A DNA stretch of 6,116 nt from JBFMAE01 sp040756085 (lineage in GTDB: Bacteria > Desulfobacterota > BSN033 > UBA1163): positions 1 to 6,116 of the forward strand of contig JBFMAE010000259.1 of the NCBI GenBank assembly GCA_040756085.1, read 5' to 3'. Both the position numbers and the translations under genes were made by a program. This document shows, piece after piece, positions 1 to 6,046 of the stretch. Each line of letters starts with the position of its first letter. The stretch's first letter is position 1. The notes below the pieces were generated by a model that was not told the origin of the DNA, made no database searches, and saw nothing but the letters and a program-made list of their open reading frames with translations.

Positions 1-37
1 AACACCCCTCGTTTTCCGACTCCACCCCTCCGGTCAT
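1..37 (-). CDS. Possible 5' end of a divergent gene, cut by the window edge
   Basis: On the minus strand an ATG (complement of 35-37) is preceded by AGGAG (complement of 46-50) with an 8-nt spacer, which is an ideal ribosome-binding arrangement. The frame then stays open to the window edge and reads MTGGVESENEGC. Only twelve codons are visible, so no family can be assigned. The good SD spacing is the only real support; a chance match cannot be excluded. If real, the region 38-413 is a divergent intergenic region. Confidence 0.35.
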   Translation of the reverse strand, partial: MTGGVESENEGC

Positions 38-77
38 TTAGATGTCTCCTAATTGCTCAGAAAATAAAAAAGAATAG

Positions 78-125
78 CACGAATGACAGCGAATGACACG
101 AATAGGTTTTATTCGTGAAATTCGT
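78..125. repeat. CGAATGACA/ATTCGTG interspersed-type repeat
   Basis: CGAATGACA occurs at 80-88 and 90-98 and is followed at once by CGAAT (99-103). The opposite orientation appears as ATTCGTG (111-117) and ATTCGT (120-125). CACGAAT (97-103) and ATTCGTG (111-117) form a perfect 7-bp stem with a 7-nt loop. Another ATTCGTG lies at 146-152. The motif resembles short intergenic repeats scattered in many environmental bacterial genomes; that comparison is from memory, not from a search. Confidence 0.6.
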
Positions 126-141
126 TCGCAGTGATCATTTT

Positions 142-172
142 CATCATTCGTGGGTGCCCTCTGGGCATGATG
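142..172. repeat. Compound hairpin
   Basis: CATCAT (142-147) pairs perfectly with ATGATG (167-172). Inside it GCCC (156-159) pairs with GGGC (163-166) around the loop TCT, leaving an 8-nt bulge on the left side. No T-run follows on either strand, so it does not look like an intrinsic terminator. It may be part of the neighbouring repeat, or chance. Confidence 0.35.
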
Positions 173-217
173 GATTATTTAGGGAATAAAAGTCCTTGGT
201 TTAAGGGTTAGGCAAAA

Positions 218-245
218 CCTGCCTGCTCTGCCTACCGCAGTCAGG
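218..245. repeat. Imperfect GC-rich inverted repeat
   Basis: CCTGCCTGC (218-226) faces GCAGTCAGG (237-245). Eight of nine pairs match, with one C/T mismatch at 222/241, and the loop is ten nucleotides long (227-236). It is not followed by a T-run. It looks like a CTGCC-type interspersed palindrome, or a structured element upstream of the operon promoter. Confidence 0.5.
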
Positions 246-348
246 AACAAGGAGGGAGGATTCATCCTGTTAGATAAAAGATTTCATCCGAAGACAGTTC
301 AAATAACCAGCTTTATATAACAGGGTAAAGGTGGGGAATAATTAAGGG

Positions 349-377
349 TTGAAAAAAGCAATTGAAATGATTATACT
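349..377 (+). promoter_or_regulatory. Sigma-70-type promoter of the chaperone/protease cluster
   Basis: TTGAAA (349-354) matches the -35 consensus at five of six positions. TATACT (372-377) matches the -10 consensus at five of six. The spacer is exactly 17 nt (355-371). Transcription would begin near 384 and give a leader of about 30 nt before the ATG at 414. The -10 region lacks the CCCCAT-like box of sigma-32 heat-shock promoters, so housekeeping expression is the simplest reading. Confidence 0.7.
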
Positions 378-397
378 TAATTAGAAATTAAAGGGAA

Positions 398-403
398 AAG
401 GAG
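398..403 (+). promoter_or_regulatory. Ribosome-binding site that fixes the start at 414
   Basis: AAGGAG lies 10 nt upstream of the ATG at 414. The frame can be extended to a TTG at 405, but that codon sits one base from the SD and could not be used from it. The ATG at 414 is therefore preferred. Confidence 0.8.
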
Positions 404-413
404 TTTGATATCG

Positions 414-2201
414 ATGAAGGATTCTGATTCTAAAGTTCCAGACCAGAAAGAGCTGGAGAAGGAGCTGAACGAATATCTAGGTAAAAAGTACGGGGACCGG
501 ATCCGATTGGTTGTCCCCATGCTCTTTCCCAAACCCCAGGCGGATGAGGTTTCAAAGGAAGAGAAAGAACCTGGGGAAGGGAAGAAGAAAATTCATTTCG
601 ACCTGAAGCCGGAGGAGTTGGAGGCCTTCCTCAATGACTACATCATCCGGCAGGAAAACGCAAAAGAGATCCTTTCCACCAAAATCTGCACTCACTTCAA
701 TCGGATCAAGTTCACGGAATTGACCGGGGGGCGAAATCGATATGAAGGGGTGGGACATATCAAGAACAATATCCTGATGATCGGTCCCACCGGGGTGGGG
801 AAGACCTATCTGATAAAATTGATTGCAAAAAAGATTGGAGTGCCCTTTGTGAAGGGAGATGCGACGAAGTTCAGTGAGACCGGATATGTAGGAGGGGATG
901 TGGAGGACCTCGTCCGGGATCTGGTTTATGAAGCCAATGGAGATATTGAACTGGCTCAGTATGGGATCATTTACATCGATGAGATCGATAAGATCGCCTC
1001 ATCCAATAACCTCATTGGACCGGATGTTTCCAGGACAGGGGTCCAGAGGGCCCTGCTTAAACCGATGGAAGAAACAGAAGTGGACCTCAAAGTTCCCCAT
1101 GACCCGATCTCTCAACTGGAGGCGATTGAACACTACCGGAAGACCGGGAAGAGGGAGAAGCGAACGATCAATACCAAATATATTCTCTTCATCATGAGCG
1201 GAGCCTTCAATGGTCTGGAAGAAATAACCAAGAAACGTTTGAACCGGGAGGGAATCGGTTTCGGGGCTGAGATCCGTTCGAAGGACGAACGGGCCGAGTA
1301 TCTCAAACAGGTGAAGGCAGAGGACCTCATGAACTTTGGGTTTGAATCGGAGTTTATCGGAAGACTTCCGGTGGTGGCTGTCTTTGAGAAGCTGGAGATT
1401 GACGACCTATATGCGATACTAAAAAATCCCAATAATCCCATCATCCTTGGAAAGAAGAAGGATTTCAAATCCTACGGGATTGATATCCAGTTCGAAGAGG
1501 ATGCCCTTTATGAGTTGGCGGTAAAGGCTTATGAGGAGAAGACCGGAGCGAGGGGATTGGTCAGTGCAGTGGAAAGGGTTCTCCTCAAATTTGAAAAACG
1601 ACTTCCCTCCACCGATATCCCGAAATTTGTCGTCACCTGCTCCGTGGTGGAAAATCCGGACCGGGAGTTGGAGTGGTTACTCCAGAACCCTTCTAACCCG
1701 GAGATGCTGAAAAGATTTGAGATGCTCCTCTCCCGGGAGAGGATGGCCTTGAAAGAATCTGTCCTGAATAGAGAGACAGAATTTAAAAAACGTTATGGGA
1801 TGGTCTTGCCGGAGAGCAGGATCGATCTCATCGCCGATCGGATGATCGAGAAAGGGTATGATGTCAATACCGTCTTCGAAGAGGTGGTAGAGATTCAACG
1901 GCAGGTGGAAGAGTTTGAAAGGGATTTTCAAAGACGCAATGGGATTAACCTCCAATTTAGCGAGGAGGCCCTTAACAGGATTACGGAGATTGCCCTTGAG
2001 GAGGATGGAAAGGGGATAGCGATCTGTTCGCGACTCTTAAAGGATTATGAGCATGGGATGAGATTGATCCGCGATAAGATAGGGCGAAAAGAATTCCTCA
2101 TCACAAAAGAGGCGATCGATGACCCAGAGGGATATCTTAACCGGATCATCCGTGAGATCTATAGCAGGCAGTCGGACCAAAGAATTGAGGGTCAGGAATA
2201 A
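414..2201 (+). CDS. ClpX-like AAA+ unfoldase (no zinc domain, extended C-terminus)
   Basis: This 595-residue AAA+ ATPase closely follows the ClpX core from about residue 64 to 415. Visible ClpX features are Walker A G124-PTGVG-K130-T131, pore loop G157-Y158-V-G160, Walker B IIYID189E190, sensor 1 region FIMSGAF (259-265), IGF loop I281-G-F283, arginine finger in EFIGR317LP, and sensor 2 in TGAR380GL. ClpX unfolds proteins and feeds them to ClpP; the IGF loop is the known ClpP-docking element, so ClpP partnership is inferred. Differences from housekeeping ClpX (about 424 residues) are clear. The N-terminus is short, charged and has no cysteines, so the zinc-binding adaptor domain is absent. 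The RKH loop is replaced by an unrelated stretch (about 221-254). Residues 430-595 form an extra helical extension that seems to repeat the small AAA+ subdomain twice. It is a paralogue, not the standard clpX; HslU is less likely because the ClpX-specific IGF loop is present and the HslU I-domain is not seen. The stop overlaps the next start by one base. Confidence 0.88.
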   Translation: MKDSDSKVPDQKELEKELNEYLGKKYGDRIRLVVPMLFPKPQADEVSKEEKEPGEGKKKIHFDLKPEELEAFLNDYIIRQENAKEILSTKICTHFNRIKFTELTGGRNRYEGVGHIKNNILMIGPTGVGKTYLIKLIAKKIGVPFVKGDATKFSETGYVGGDVEDLVRDLVYEANGDIELAQYGIIYIDEIDKIASSNNLIGPDVSRTGVQRALLKPMEETEVDLKVPHDPISQLEAIEHYRKTGKREKRTINTKYILFIMSGAFNGLEEITKKRLNREGIGFGAEIRSKDERAEYLKQVKAEDLMNFGFESEFIGRLPVVAVFEKLEIDDLYAILKNPNNPIILGKKKDFKSYGIDIQFEEDALYELAVKAYEEKTGARGLVSAVERVLLKFEKRLPSTDIPKFVVTCSVVENPDRELEWLLQNPSNPEMLKRFEMLLSRERMALKESVLNRETEFKKRYGMVLPESRIDLIADRMIEKGYDVNTVFEEVVEIQRQVEEFERDFQRRNGINLQFSEEALNRITEIALEEDGKGIAICSRLLKDYEHGMRLIRDKIGRKEFLITKEAIDDPEGYLNRIIREIYSRQSDQRIEGQE

Positions 2202-3118
2202 TGGCAATCAGAGATTATTATGAGATTTTAGGCGTCAGCAAGAATGCCAGCGACGAAGAGCTGAAGCGGGCCTATCGGAAACTGGCGATGAAATATCATC
2301 CGGACAGGAACCCTAACAAAAAAGAGGCAGAGGAACGCTTCAAGGAAATCAACGAGGCATATGCTGTCCTGAGTGATAAGGAGAAAAGAAGGCAATACGA
2401 CACCTTTGGTGCGGATGGATTCCGACAACGGTTTACTCAGGAGGACATCTTTCGGGGATTCGATTTTGACGAGATTTTGTCAGGCCTTTTCGGAGGAAGG
2501 GGTAAACGCGAGTTCAGATTTGGAGGAAGAGGCGGCTTCGATTTTGGGGACTTATTCGGCGGGCCATATGGTTACCAGAATATGGGCCGAATGCCCCAGA
2601 GGGGAGAAGATATCCTCTACGAATTAAGCATCTCATTGGAGGAAGCAGCCTTCGGTGGAGAGAAGAGGATTTCCTATCGGAAGAATGGGAAGGTGGGAGA
2701 GGTCTCTGTGAAAATACCACGAGGCATTGCCTCGGGGAAGAAGTTGAGACTCGCTGGAAAAGGGATGGAAGGTAAAAACAGTGGTCCTCCAGGTGATCTG
2801 TATCTCCAAATTTCCATCCGGGAACATCCTATCTTCGGTCGAGAAGGAGACGACCTCATTGTGGAGAAAGAGATTAATTTTTCAGAAGCGGTTCTGGGGA
2901 CGACCATCGAGGTTCCCACCCTTGAGGGGATGAAGAAAGTGAAAGTTCCCCCGGGAACACAAAGCCACACAAAGATGCGATTGAAAGGCCTCGGTATCCC
3001 CCATTTCCAGACAGAGGGCAGAGGGGATGAATATGTCAAGGTGATTGTCAAGGTTCCCCAAAAAGTGACTGAAAAGATAAAAGGATTGATCCAGGAGCTC
3101 GCCAAAGAAGGCATCTGA
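2201..3118 (+). CDS. cbpA: Class B J-domain co-chaperone (CbpA/DnaJ family)
   Basis: This 305-residue cytosolic co-chaperone would stimulate the DnaK ATPase and deliver misfolded clients to it. The J domain spans about residues 3-69 with the catalytic HPD at 33-35 in the context KYHPDRNP. A linker with a DIF motif (82-84) and a Gly/Phe-rich region (about 85-130) follow. Two beta-rich client-binding domains come next (about 137-210 and 211-295). The CxxCxGxG zinc repeats of class A DnaJ are absent, which places it with CbpA-type proteins; the length is typical for them. The start is firm: the ATG overlaps the preceding TAA (TAATG), GAGGG lies 9 nt upstream, and the J domain begins at once. Overlap with the unfoldase gene implies coupled translation. 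No DnaK or GrpE gene is in the window. The symbol is a family-level label; a dedicated paralogue serving this cluster is equally possible. Confidence 0.92.
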   Translation: MAIRDYYEILGVSKNASDEELKRAYRKLAMKYHPDRNPNKKEAEERFKEINEAYAVLSDKEKRRQYDTFGADGFRQRFTQEDIFRGFDFDEILSGLFGGRGKREFRFGGRGGFDFGDLFGGPYGYQNMGRMPQRGEDILYELSISLEEAAFGGEKRISYRKNGKVGEVSVKIPRGIASGKKLRLAGKGMEGKNSGPPGDLYLQISIREHPIFGREGDDLIVEKEINFSEAVLGTTIEVPTLEGMKKVKVPPGTQSHTKMRLKGLGIPHFQTEGRGDEYVKVIVKVPQKVTEKIKGLIQELAKEGI

Positions 3119-3160
3119 GTCAAATTCTATTGAATTTTAGATTTGAACTTTTACCTCTTA

Positions 3161-3174
3161 ATTCATAATTCATA
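3161..3174. repeat. Short tandem repeat in the AT-rich gap
   Basis: ATTCATA occurs twice head to tail (3161-3167 and 3168-3174) in the gap between the J-protein and Lon-like genes. The gap is AT-rich and has no gene. The repeat may be only low-complexity AT sequence. Confidence 0.45.
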
Positions 3175-3195
3175 ACTCCATAAGTTCCCTCAAAG

Positions 3196-3222
3196 TTGAC
3201 TTTTCTTCTAATCTAATAGAAA
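3196..3222 (+). promoter_or_regulatory. Weak candidate promoter for the Lon-like gene
   Basis: TTGACT (3196-3201) is a good -35 match. The best -10 options are poor: TAGAAA (3217-3222) at a 15-nt spacer or GAAAAT (3219-3224) at 17 nt. The 149-nt gap before the next gene, with no hairpin terminator in it, would suit either read-through or an internal promoter. Confidence 0.25.
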
Positions 3223-3267
3223 ATAAACAACTGTAAATTCTGGTCCATCAATAGGAAGGGGGAGATC

Positions 3268-5754
3268 ATGGTAGATAAAATCTTTGAAGAGGTTCCTTTG
3301 GAACGGTTAAGGTGGAGATGTGACCCTGATACATTGCCCTTCGAGAGTACAGAGGCCATCGAACCTTGTCAGGAGGTCATCGGCCAGGAGAGAGGTTTGG
3401 AAGCGATCCGGGTAGGAGTGGATATTAACAGTATCGGATATAACATCTTTGTCACTGGCCTGACAGGGACGGGACGTTTTACCACGATCAAATGCGTTCT
3501 GGAAGAGATCGATGTGAAGGGAAAGATTCTCAATGATCTCTATTATGTCAACAACTTTAAGAATCCGGATATGCCAAAGATGCTCATCCTTCCTGCGGGA
3601 GAGGGAAATGCCTTCAAGAAAGAGATGGAGACCCTGATCGAATCCTTGAAGAAGAAAATTCCTCTTATCTTCGAGAACGAAACCTACCTCAATAAAAAGA
3701 AAGAGGTCGTTGAGAGATTTCGGAATAGGCAGGCTGAAATATTCAGGGAGTTTGAGAAGAAAGTGAATCAAGAAGGCTTTAACCTGGTCCAGATTCAGAT
3801 GGGCCCTTATTCTCGTCCCGGCATCCTCCCCGTCGTTGAAGGAAATCCTGTCAATATTGAGCAGTTGGAGACGATGGTGGAAGAGAATAAGTTCTCCAAA
3901 GAGGATCTGGAAAAGATTAAGGAGAAGCAGACGGAGTTGATTAACGAATTGGAGAGCATCTTTAAGGAAACACGGAAATCGGAGAAAGAGATCAAGGAAA
4001 AGCTTACATCCTTAGACAATGAGGTGATCTCTCCGGTGGTCAGAGATTCGATCTCGGACATAAAGGAGAAATTTGATCATGAAAAGATCCACCGCTATCT
4101 GGACGAAGTCAAGGAGGATATTTTAGCGAATCTCAATCGTTTCAGAGAAAAGGAAGAGCCTCCTCCCTCTCCCCTCCCGGGATTGGTCCTTCCTCAGGCG
4201 GTTGATTCGTTTATCGAATACCAGGTCAATGTATTGGTGGACAATTCGGAGACGAAGGGAGCACCGATCATTGTGGAGACGACGCCCAACTATCGAAATC
4301 TTTTTGGGACCATCGAACGGGTGGTTGACCGTTCTGGAATCTGGAAGACCGACTTCACCCATATCAAAGCAGGCTCCTTTTTAAGGGCGAATGGAGGGTA
4401 TCTGGTCTTCAACGCCCTGGATGCCCTCGTGGAGCCAGGGGTTTGGCCCGCTTTGAAACGGACATTGAAAAATCAGGTGATGGAGGTTCAGACGTACGAT
4501 CCCTTTTACCTTTTTGCCACCTCTGCCCTCAAGCCGGAACCCATTGAATGCAATACGAAAGTCATCATGATTGGAGATTCCTACCTTTACCACCTTCTTT
4601 ACAATTTAGACGATGATTTCAAAAAGATTTTTAAAATCAAAGCAGACTTCGATTCAGTGATGAACAAGGATGAGAAAAAGATCCACCAGTATGCCTCTTT
4701 TATCCGGAAGATCTGTGACGAGGATAAGTTGAGGCCCTTCGATAAGACAGGGATCGCCGCTGTGGTGGAGCACGGGGTGAGAATGACGGGAAGGCAGAAG
4801 AAACTTTCAACACGTTTTCACCTCATTGCCGATCTCCTGAGGGAGGCCAATTACTGGGCGGTGAAGGATGGAAGTGATGTGGTGAAGGAATTCCATGTAG
4901 ATAAGGCGGTTGAGAGAAAGGTCTATCGCTTGAATCTCATCGAGGAGAAGATTCAGGAGATGATCGATGAGGGAACCATTCTGATCGATTCCGACGGGAA
5001 GGTCGTGGGTCAGGTCAATGGCCTCTCCATCTATAATCTGGGAGATTATATGTTCGGCAAACCCTCCCGGATCACGGCCAAGACTTCTATGGGCAAGGCC
5101 GGGATCATCAATATTGAGAGGGAAGCCGAGATGAGCGGGCCCACCCATAACAAAGGGGTCTATATCCTCGCCGGATATCTCAGAGGGAAATATGCCCAGG
5201 ATAAGCCGATCAATATGAGCGCCAGCATCTGCTTTGAACAGTCCTACAGCGGAATCGACGGAGACAGTGCCTCCTCCACAGAGATTTATGCTCTGCTTTC
5301 AAGTCTCTCTGGATTTCCCCTCCGGCAGGACATCGCTGTGACCGGCTCGGTCAATCAAAAAGGAGAAATTCAACCCATCGGGGGTGTCAATGAGAAGATC
5401 GAAGGATTCTTCGACGTCTGTAAGGCAAAGGGGTTGACAGGAAAACAGGGGGTGATGATTCCCCATCTCAATATCGATGACTTGATGTTGAGAAAGGATG
5501 TAGTGGAAGCGGTGAAGGAAGGAAAATTCCATATCTACCCTGTCAAGGCCATTGATCAGGGGATTGAGATTCTTACCGGTGTGGAGGCGGGAGAAAGACT
5601 GGAGGATGGCCGTTTTAAAGAAGGGACCGTGAATGACCTGGTGGATAAGAAACTGCGAGAGCTGGGAACGAAGATAAAAGAATTTGAAGGAGCCGGAGAG
5701 GAGGCTAAAGAGGAGAAGAAGAGAAAGAAGGGAAAATCCTCCTGCCATGGATAG
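3268..5754 (+). CDS. Lon-family Ser/Lys protease, LonB / AAA_32 type
   Basis: This 828-residue protein fits the bacterial LonB-like family (AAA_32 plus Lon_C), expected to be an oligomeric cytosolic protease. The N-terminal part has the family's YYVNNFKNP signature after a P-loop-like G64-LTGTG-R70-F71. A long charged helical region follows (about 110-290), then a proline-rich hinge (298-309) and the family block PNYRNLFG (340-347). A Walker B-like segment reads GGYLVFN382ALD. The protease domain (about 572-771) carries D664-GD-S667-AS with the catalytic serine and GGVNEK710 with the catalytic lysine. Their 43-residue separation equals that of E. coli Lon S679/K722. There is no Lon N-terminal substrate domain and no transmembrane segment, unlike archaeal LonB. 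The Walker A lysine is replaced by arginine, so ATP use may be weak or altered. The tail (about 772-828) is highly charged and ends KSSCHG. A purine-rich SD (AGGAAGGGGGAG, 3253-3264) precedes the ATG. The gene lies 149 nt after the J-protein gene. Confidence 0.9.
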   Translation: MVDKIFEEVPLERLRWRCDPDTLPFESTEAIEPCQEVIGQERGLEAIRVGVDINSIGYNIFVTGLTGTGRFTTIKCVLEEIDVKGKILNDLYYVNNFKNPDMPKMLILPAGEGNAFKKEMETLIESLKKKIPLIFENETYLNKKKEVVERFRNRQAEIFREFEKKVNQEGFNLVQIQMGPYSRPGILPVVEGNPVNIEQLETMVEENKFSKEDLEKIKEKQTELINELESIFKETRKSEKEIKEKLTSLDNEVISPVVRDSISDIKEKFDHEKIHRYLDEVKEDILANLNRFREKEEPPPSPLPGLVLPQAVDSFIEYQVNVLVDNSETKGAPIIVETTPNYRNLFGTIERVVDRSGIWKTDFTHIKAGSFLRANGGYLVFNALDALVEPGVWPALKRTLKNQVMEVQTYDPFYLFATSALKPEPIECNTKVIMIGDSYLYHLLYNLDDDFKKIFKIKADFDSVMNKDEKKIHQYASFIRKICDEDKLRPFDKTGIAAVVEHGVRMTGRQKKLSTRFHLIADLLREANYWAVKDGSDVVKEFHVDKAVERKVYRLNLIEEKIQEMIDEGTILIDSDGKVVGQVNGLSIYNLGDYMFGKPSRITAKTSMGKAGIINIEREAEMSGPTHNKGVYILAGYLRGKYAQDKPINMSASICFEQSYSGIDGDSASSTEIYALLSSLSGFPLRQDIAVTGSVNQKGEIQPIGGVNEKIEGFFDVCKAKGLTGKQGVMIPHLNIDDLMLRKDVVEAVKEGKFHIYPVKAIDQGIEILTGVEAGERLEDGRFKEGTVNDLVDKKLRELGTKIKEFEGAGEEAKEEKKRKKGKSSCHG

Positions 5755-5980
5755 AATCGTTCTCAACCAAAAAGTTGATATCGGCAAAGAAGTTCTGATC
5801 GAAGGGCCTCCTCTGGAGGCCCTTCGATTTCAGGGTGGCCGTGTGGGAATCCTCGTCACCTTAACCGACTCTGAAGGGAATGACTTCAGAGGAAGGGTCC
5901 TTCGTCTCTCCAAAGCCGAGGCTTCTATTGCTATCACCTTGGTGGGGATTCTTCAGTACGAACTCGGGGATTTGAATTAA
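5747..5980 (+). CDS. Short RsmE-like N-terminal (PUA-like) domain protein or gene remnant
   Basis: The 77-residue product starts MDRIVLNQKVDIGKEVLI and continues with LRFQGGRVGILVTLTDSEG, then FRGRVLRLSKAEASIAI. The order of a short beta strand, an LR-x-x-G block, a D-x-x-G turn, and a final strand is that of the N-terminal PUA-like RNA-binding domain of RsmE, the 16S rRNA m3U1498 methyltransferase. RsmE is normally about 240 residues, and the SPOUT methyltransferase domain is missing. The frame ends at TAA 5978-5980, and the following 136 nt look non-coding in all frames. It could be a decayed or truncated rsmE, or a real small RNA-binding protein. Its ATG overlaps the end of the Lon-like gene by 8 nt, implying coupling. 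An in-frame TTG at 5684 would add a basic extension inside the Lon-like gene and was not chosen. The similarity is weak and from memory. Confidence 0.5.
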   Translation: MDRIVLNQKVDIGKEVLIEGPPLEALRFQGGRVGILVTLTDSEGNDFRGRVLRLSKAEASIAITLVGILQYELGDLN

Positions 5981-5986
5981 ATTCAA
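5972..5986. repeat. Short AT palindrome over the stop codon
   Basis: TTGAATT (5972-5978) and AATTCAA (5980-5986) are perfect inverted arms around one base (5979), covering the TAA stop of the small gene. The arms are AT-rich, the centre is too tight for an RNA hairpin, and no T-run follows directly. It may mark a junction or a protein-binding site. Confidence 0.4.
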
Positions 5987-6016
5987 TTTCACTCTTGTCC
6001 AAATTAGATTTTTTAC

Positions 6017-6040
6017 CACAGAGTCACAGAGTACACAGAG
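6017..6040. repeat. CACAGAG triplicate repeat
   Basis: CACAGAG occurs at 6017-6023, 6025-6031 and 6034-6040, separated by T and TA. This ACCACAGAGTCACAGAG-type sequence resembles short intergenic repeats known in many environmental bacterial genomes (recalled, not searched). The units are too short and too close together for CRISPR. Confidence 0.65.
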
Positions 6041-6046
6041 AATGTA

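Larger units (their letters stand above)
38..413. other. Non-coding upstream region of 376 nt
   Basis: No convincing gene lies here on either strand. It holds a CGAAT-type repeat (78-125), a compound hairpin (142-172), a longer imperfect hairpin (218-245), and a promoter with an SD site for the first gene (349-403). A strong purine tract resembling an SD (GGAGGGAGGA, 251-260) is not followed by ATG, GTG or TTG at a usable distance. No CIRCE element (TTAGCACTC-N9-GAGTGCTAA) and no tRNA or rRNA were seen. Confidence 0.7.

Noticed and set aside
267..320. Seventeen-codon CTG-started frame after the purine tract GGAGGGAGGA (251-260)
   Set aside because: It needs a rare CTG start, has no homology signal, and is too short to judge; the purine tract alone is weak evidence.
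405..413. TTG start at 405 adding three residues to the unfoldase
   Set aside because: It lies one base after the AAGGAG Shine-Dalgarno site, while the ATG at 414 has a 10-nt spacer.
2674..3123. Open frame of 149 codons on the minus strand opposite the J-protein gene
   Set aside because: It is antisense to a clearly identified gene, its product has no recognisable domain, and its codon pattern is a mirror of the sense gene.
3121..3145. Hairpin terminator after the J-protein gene (CAAAT / ATTTG)
   Set aside because: Only five AT-rich pairs with a long loop and no T-run; not stable.
5684..5746. Upstream TTG start for the RsmE-like frame
   Set aside because: It would add 21 mainly basic residues that read through the protease gene's charged tail and do not fit the PUA-like domain start.
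5299..5787. Open frame of 162 codons on the minus strand opposite the 3' end of the Lon-like gene
   Set aside because: It lies across the catalytic Lys710 region of the protease; the Leu/Phe-rich product is the usual shadow of a Glu/Lys-rich sense strand.
6017..6040. CRISPR-like array
   Set aside because: Units are 7 nt with 1-2 nt between them; there are no spacers of CRISPR length and no cas genes.
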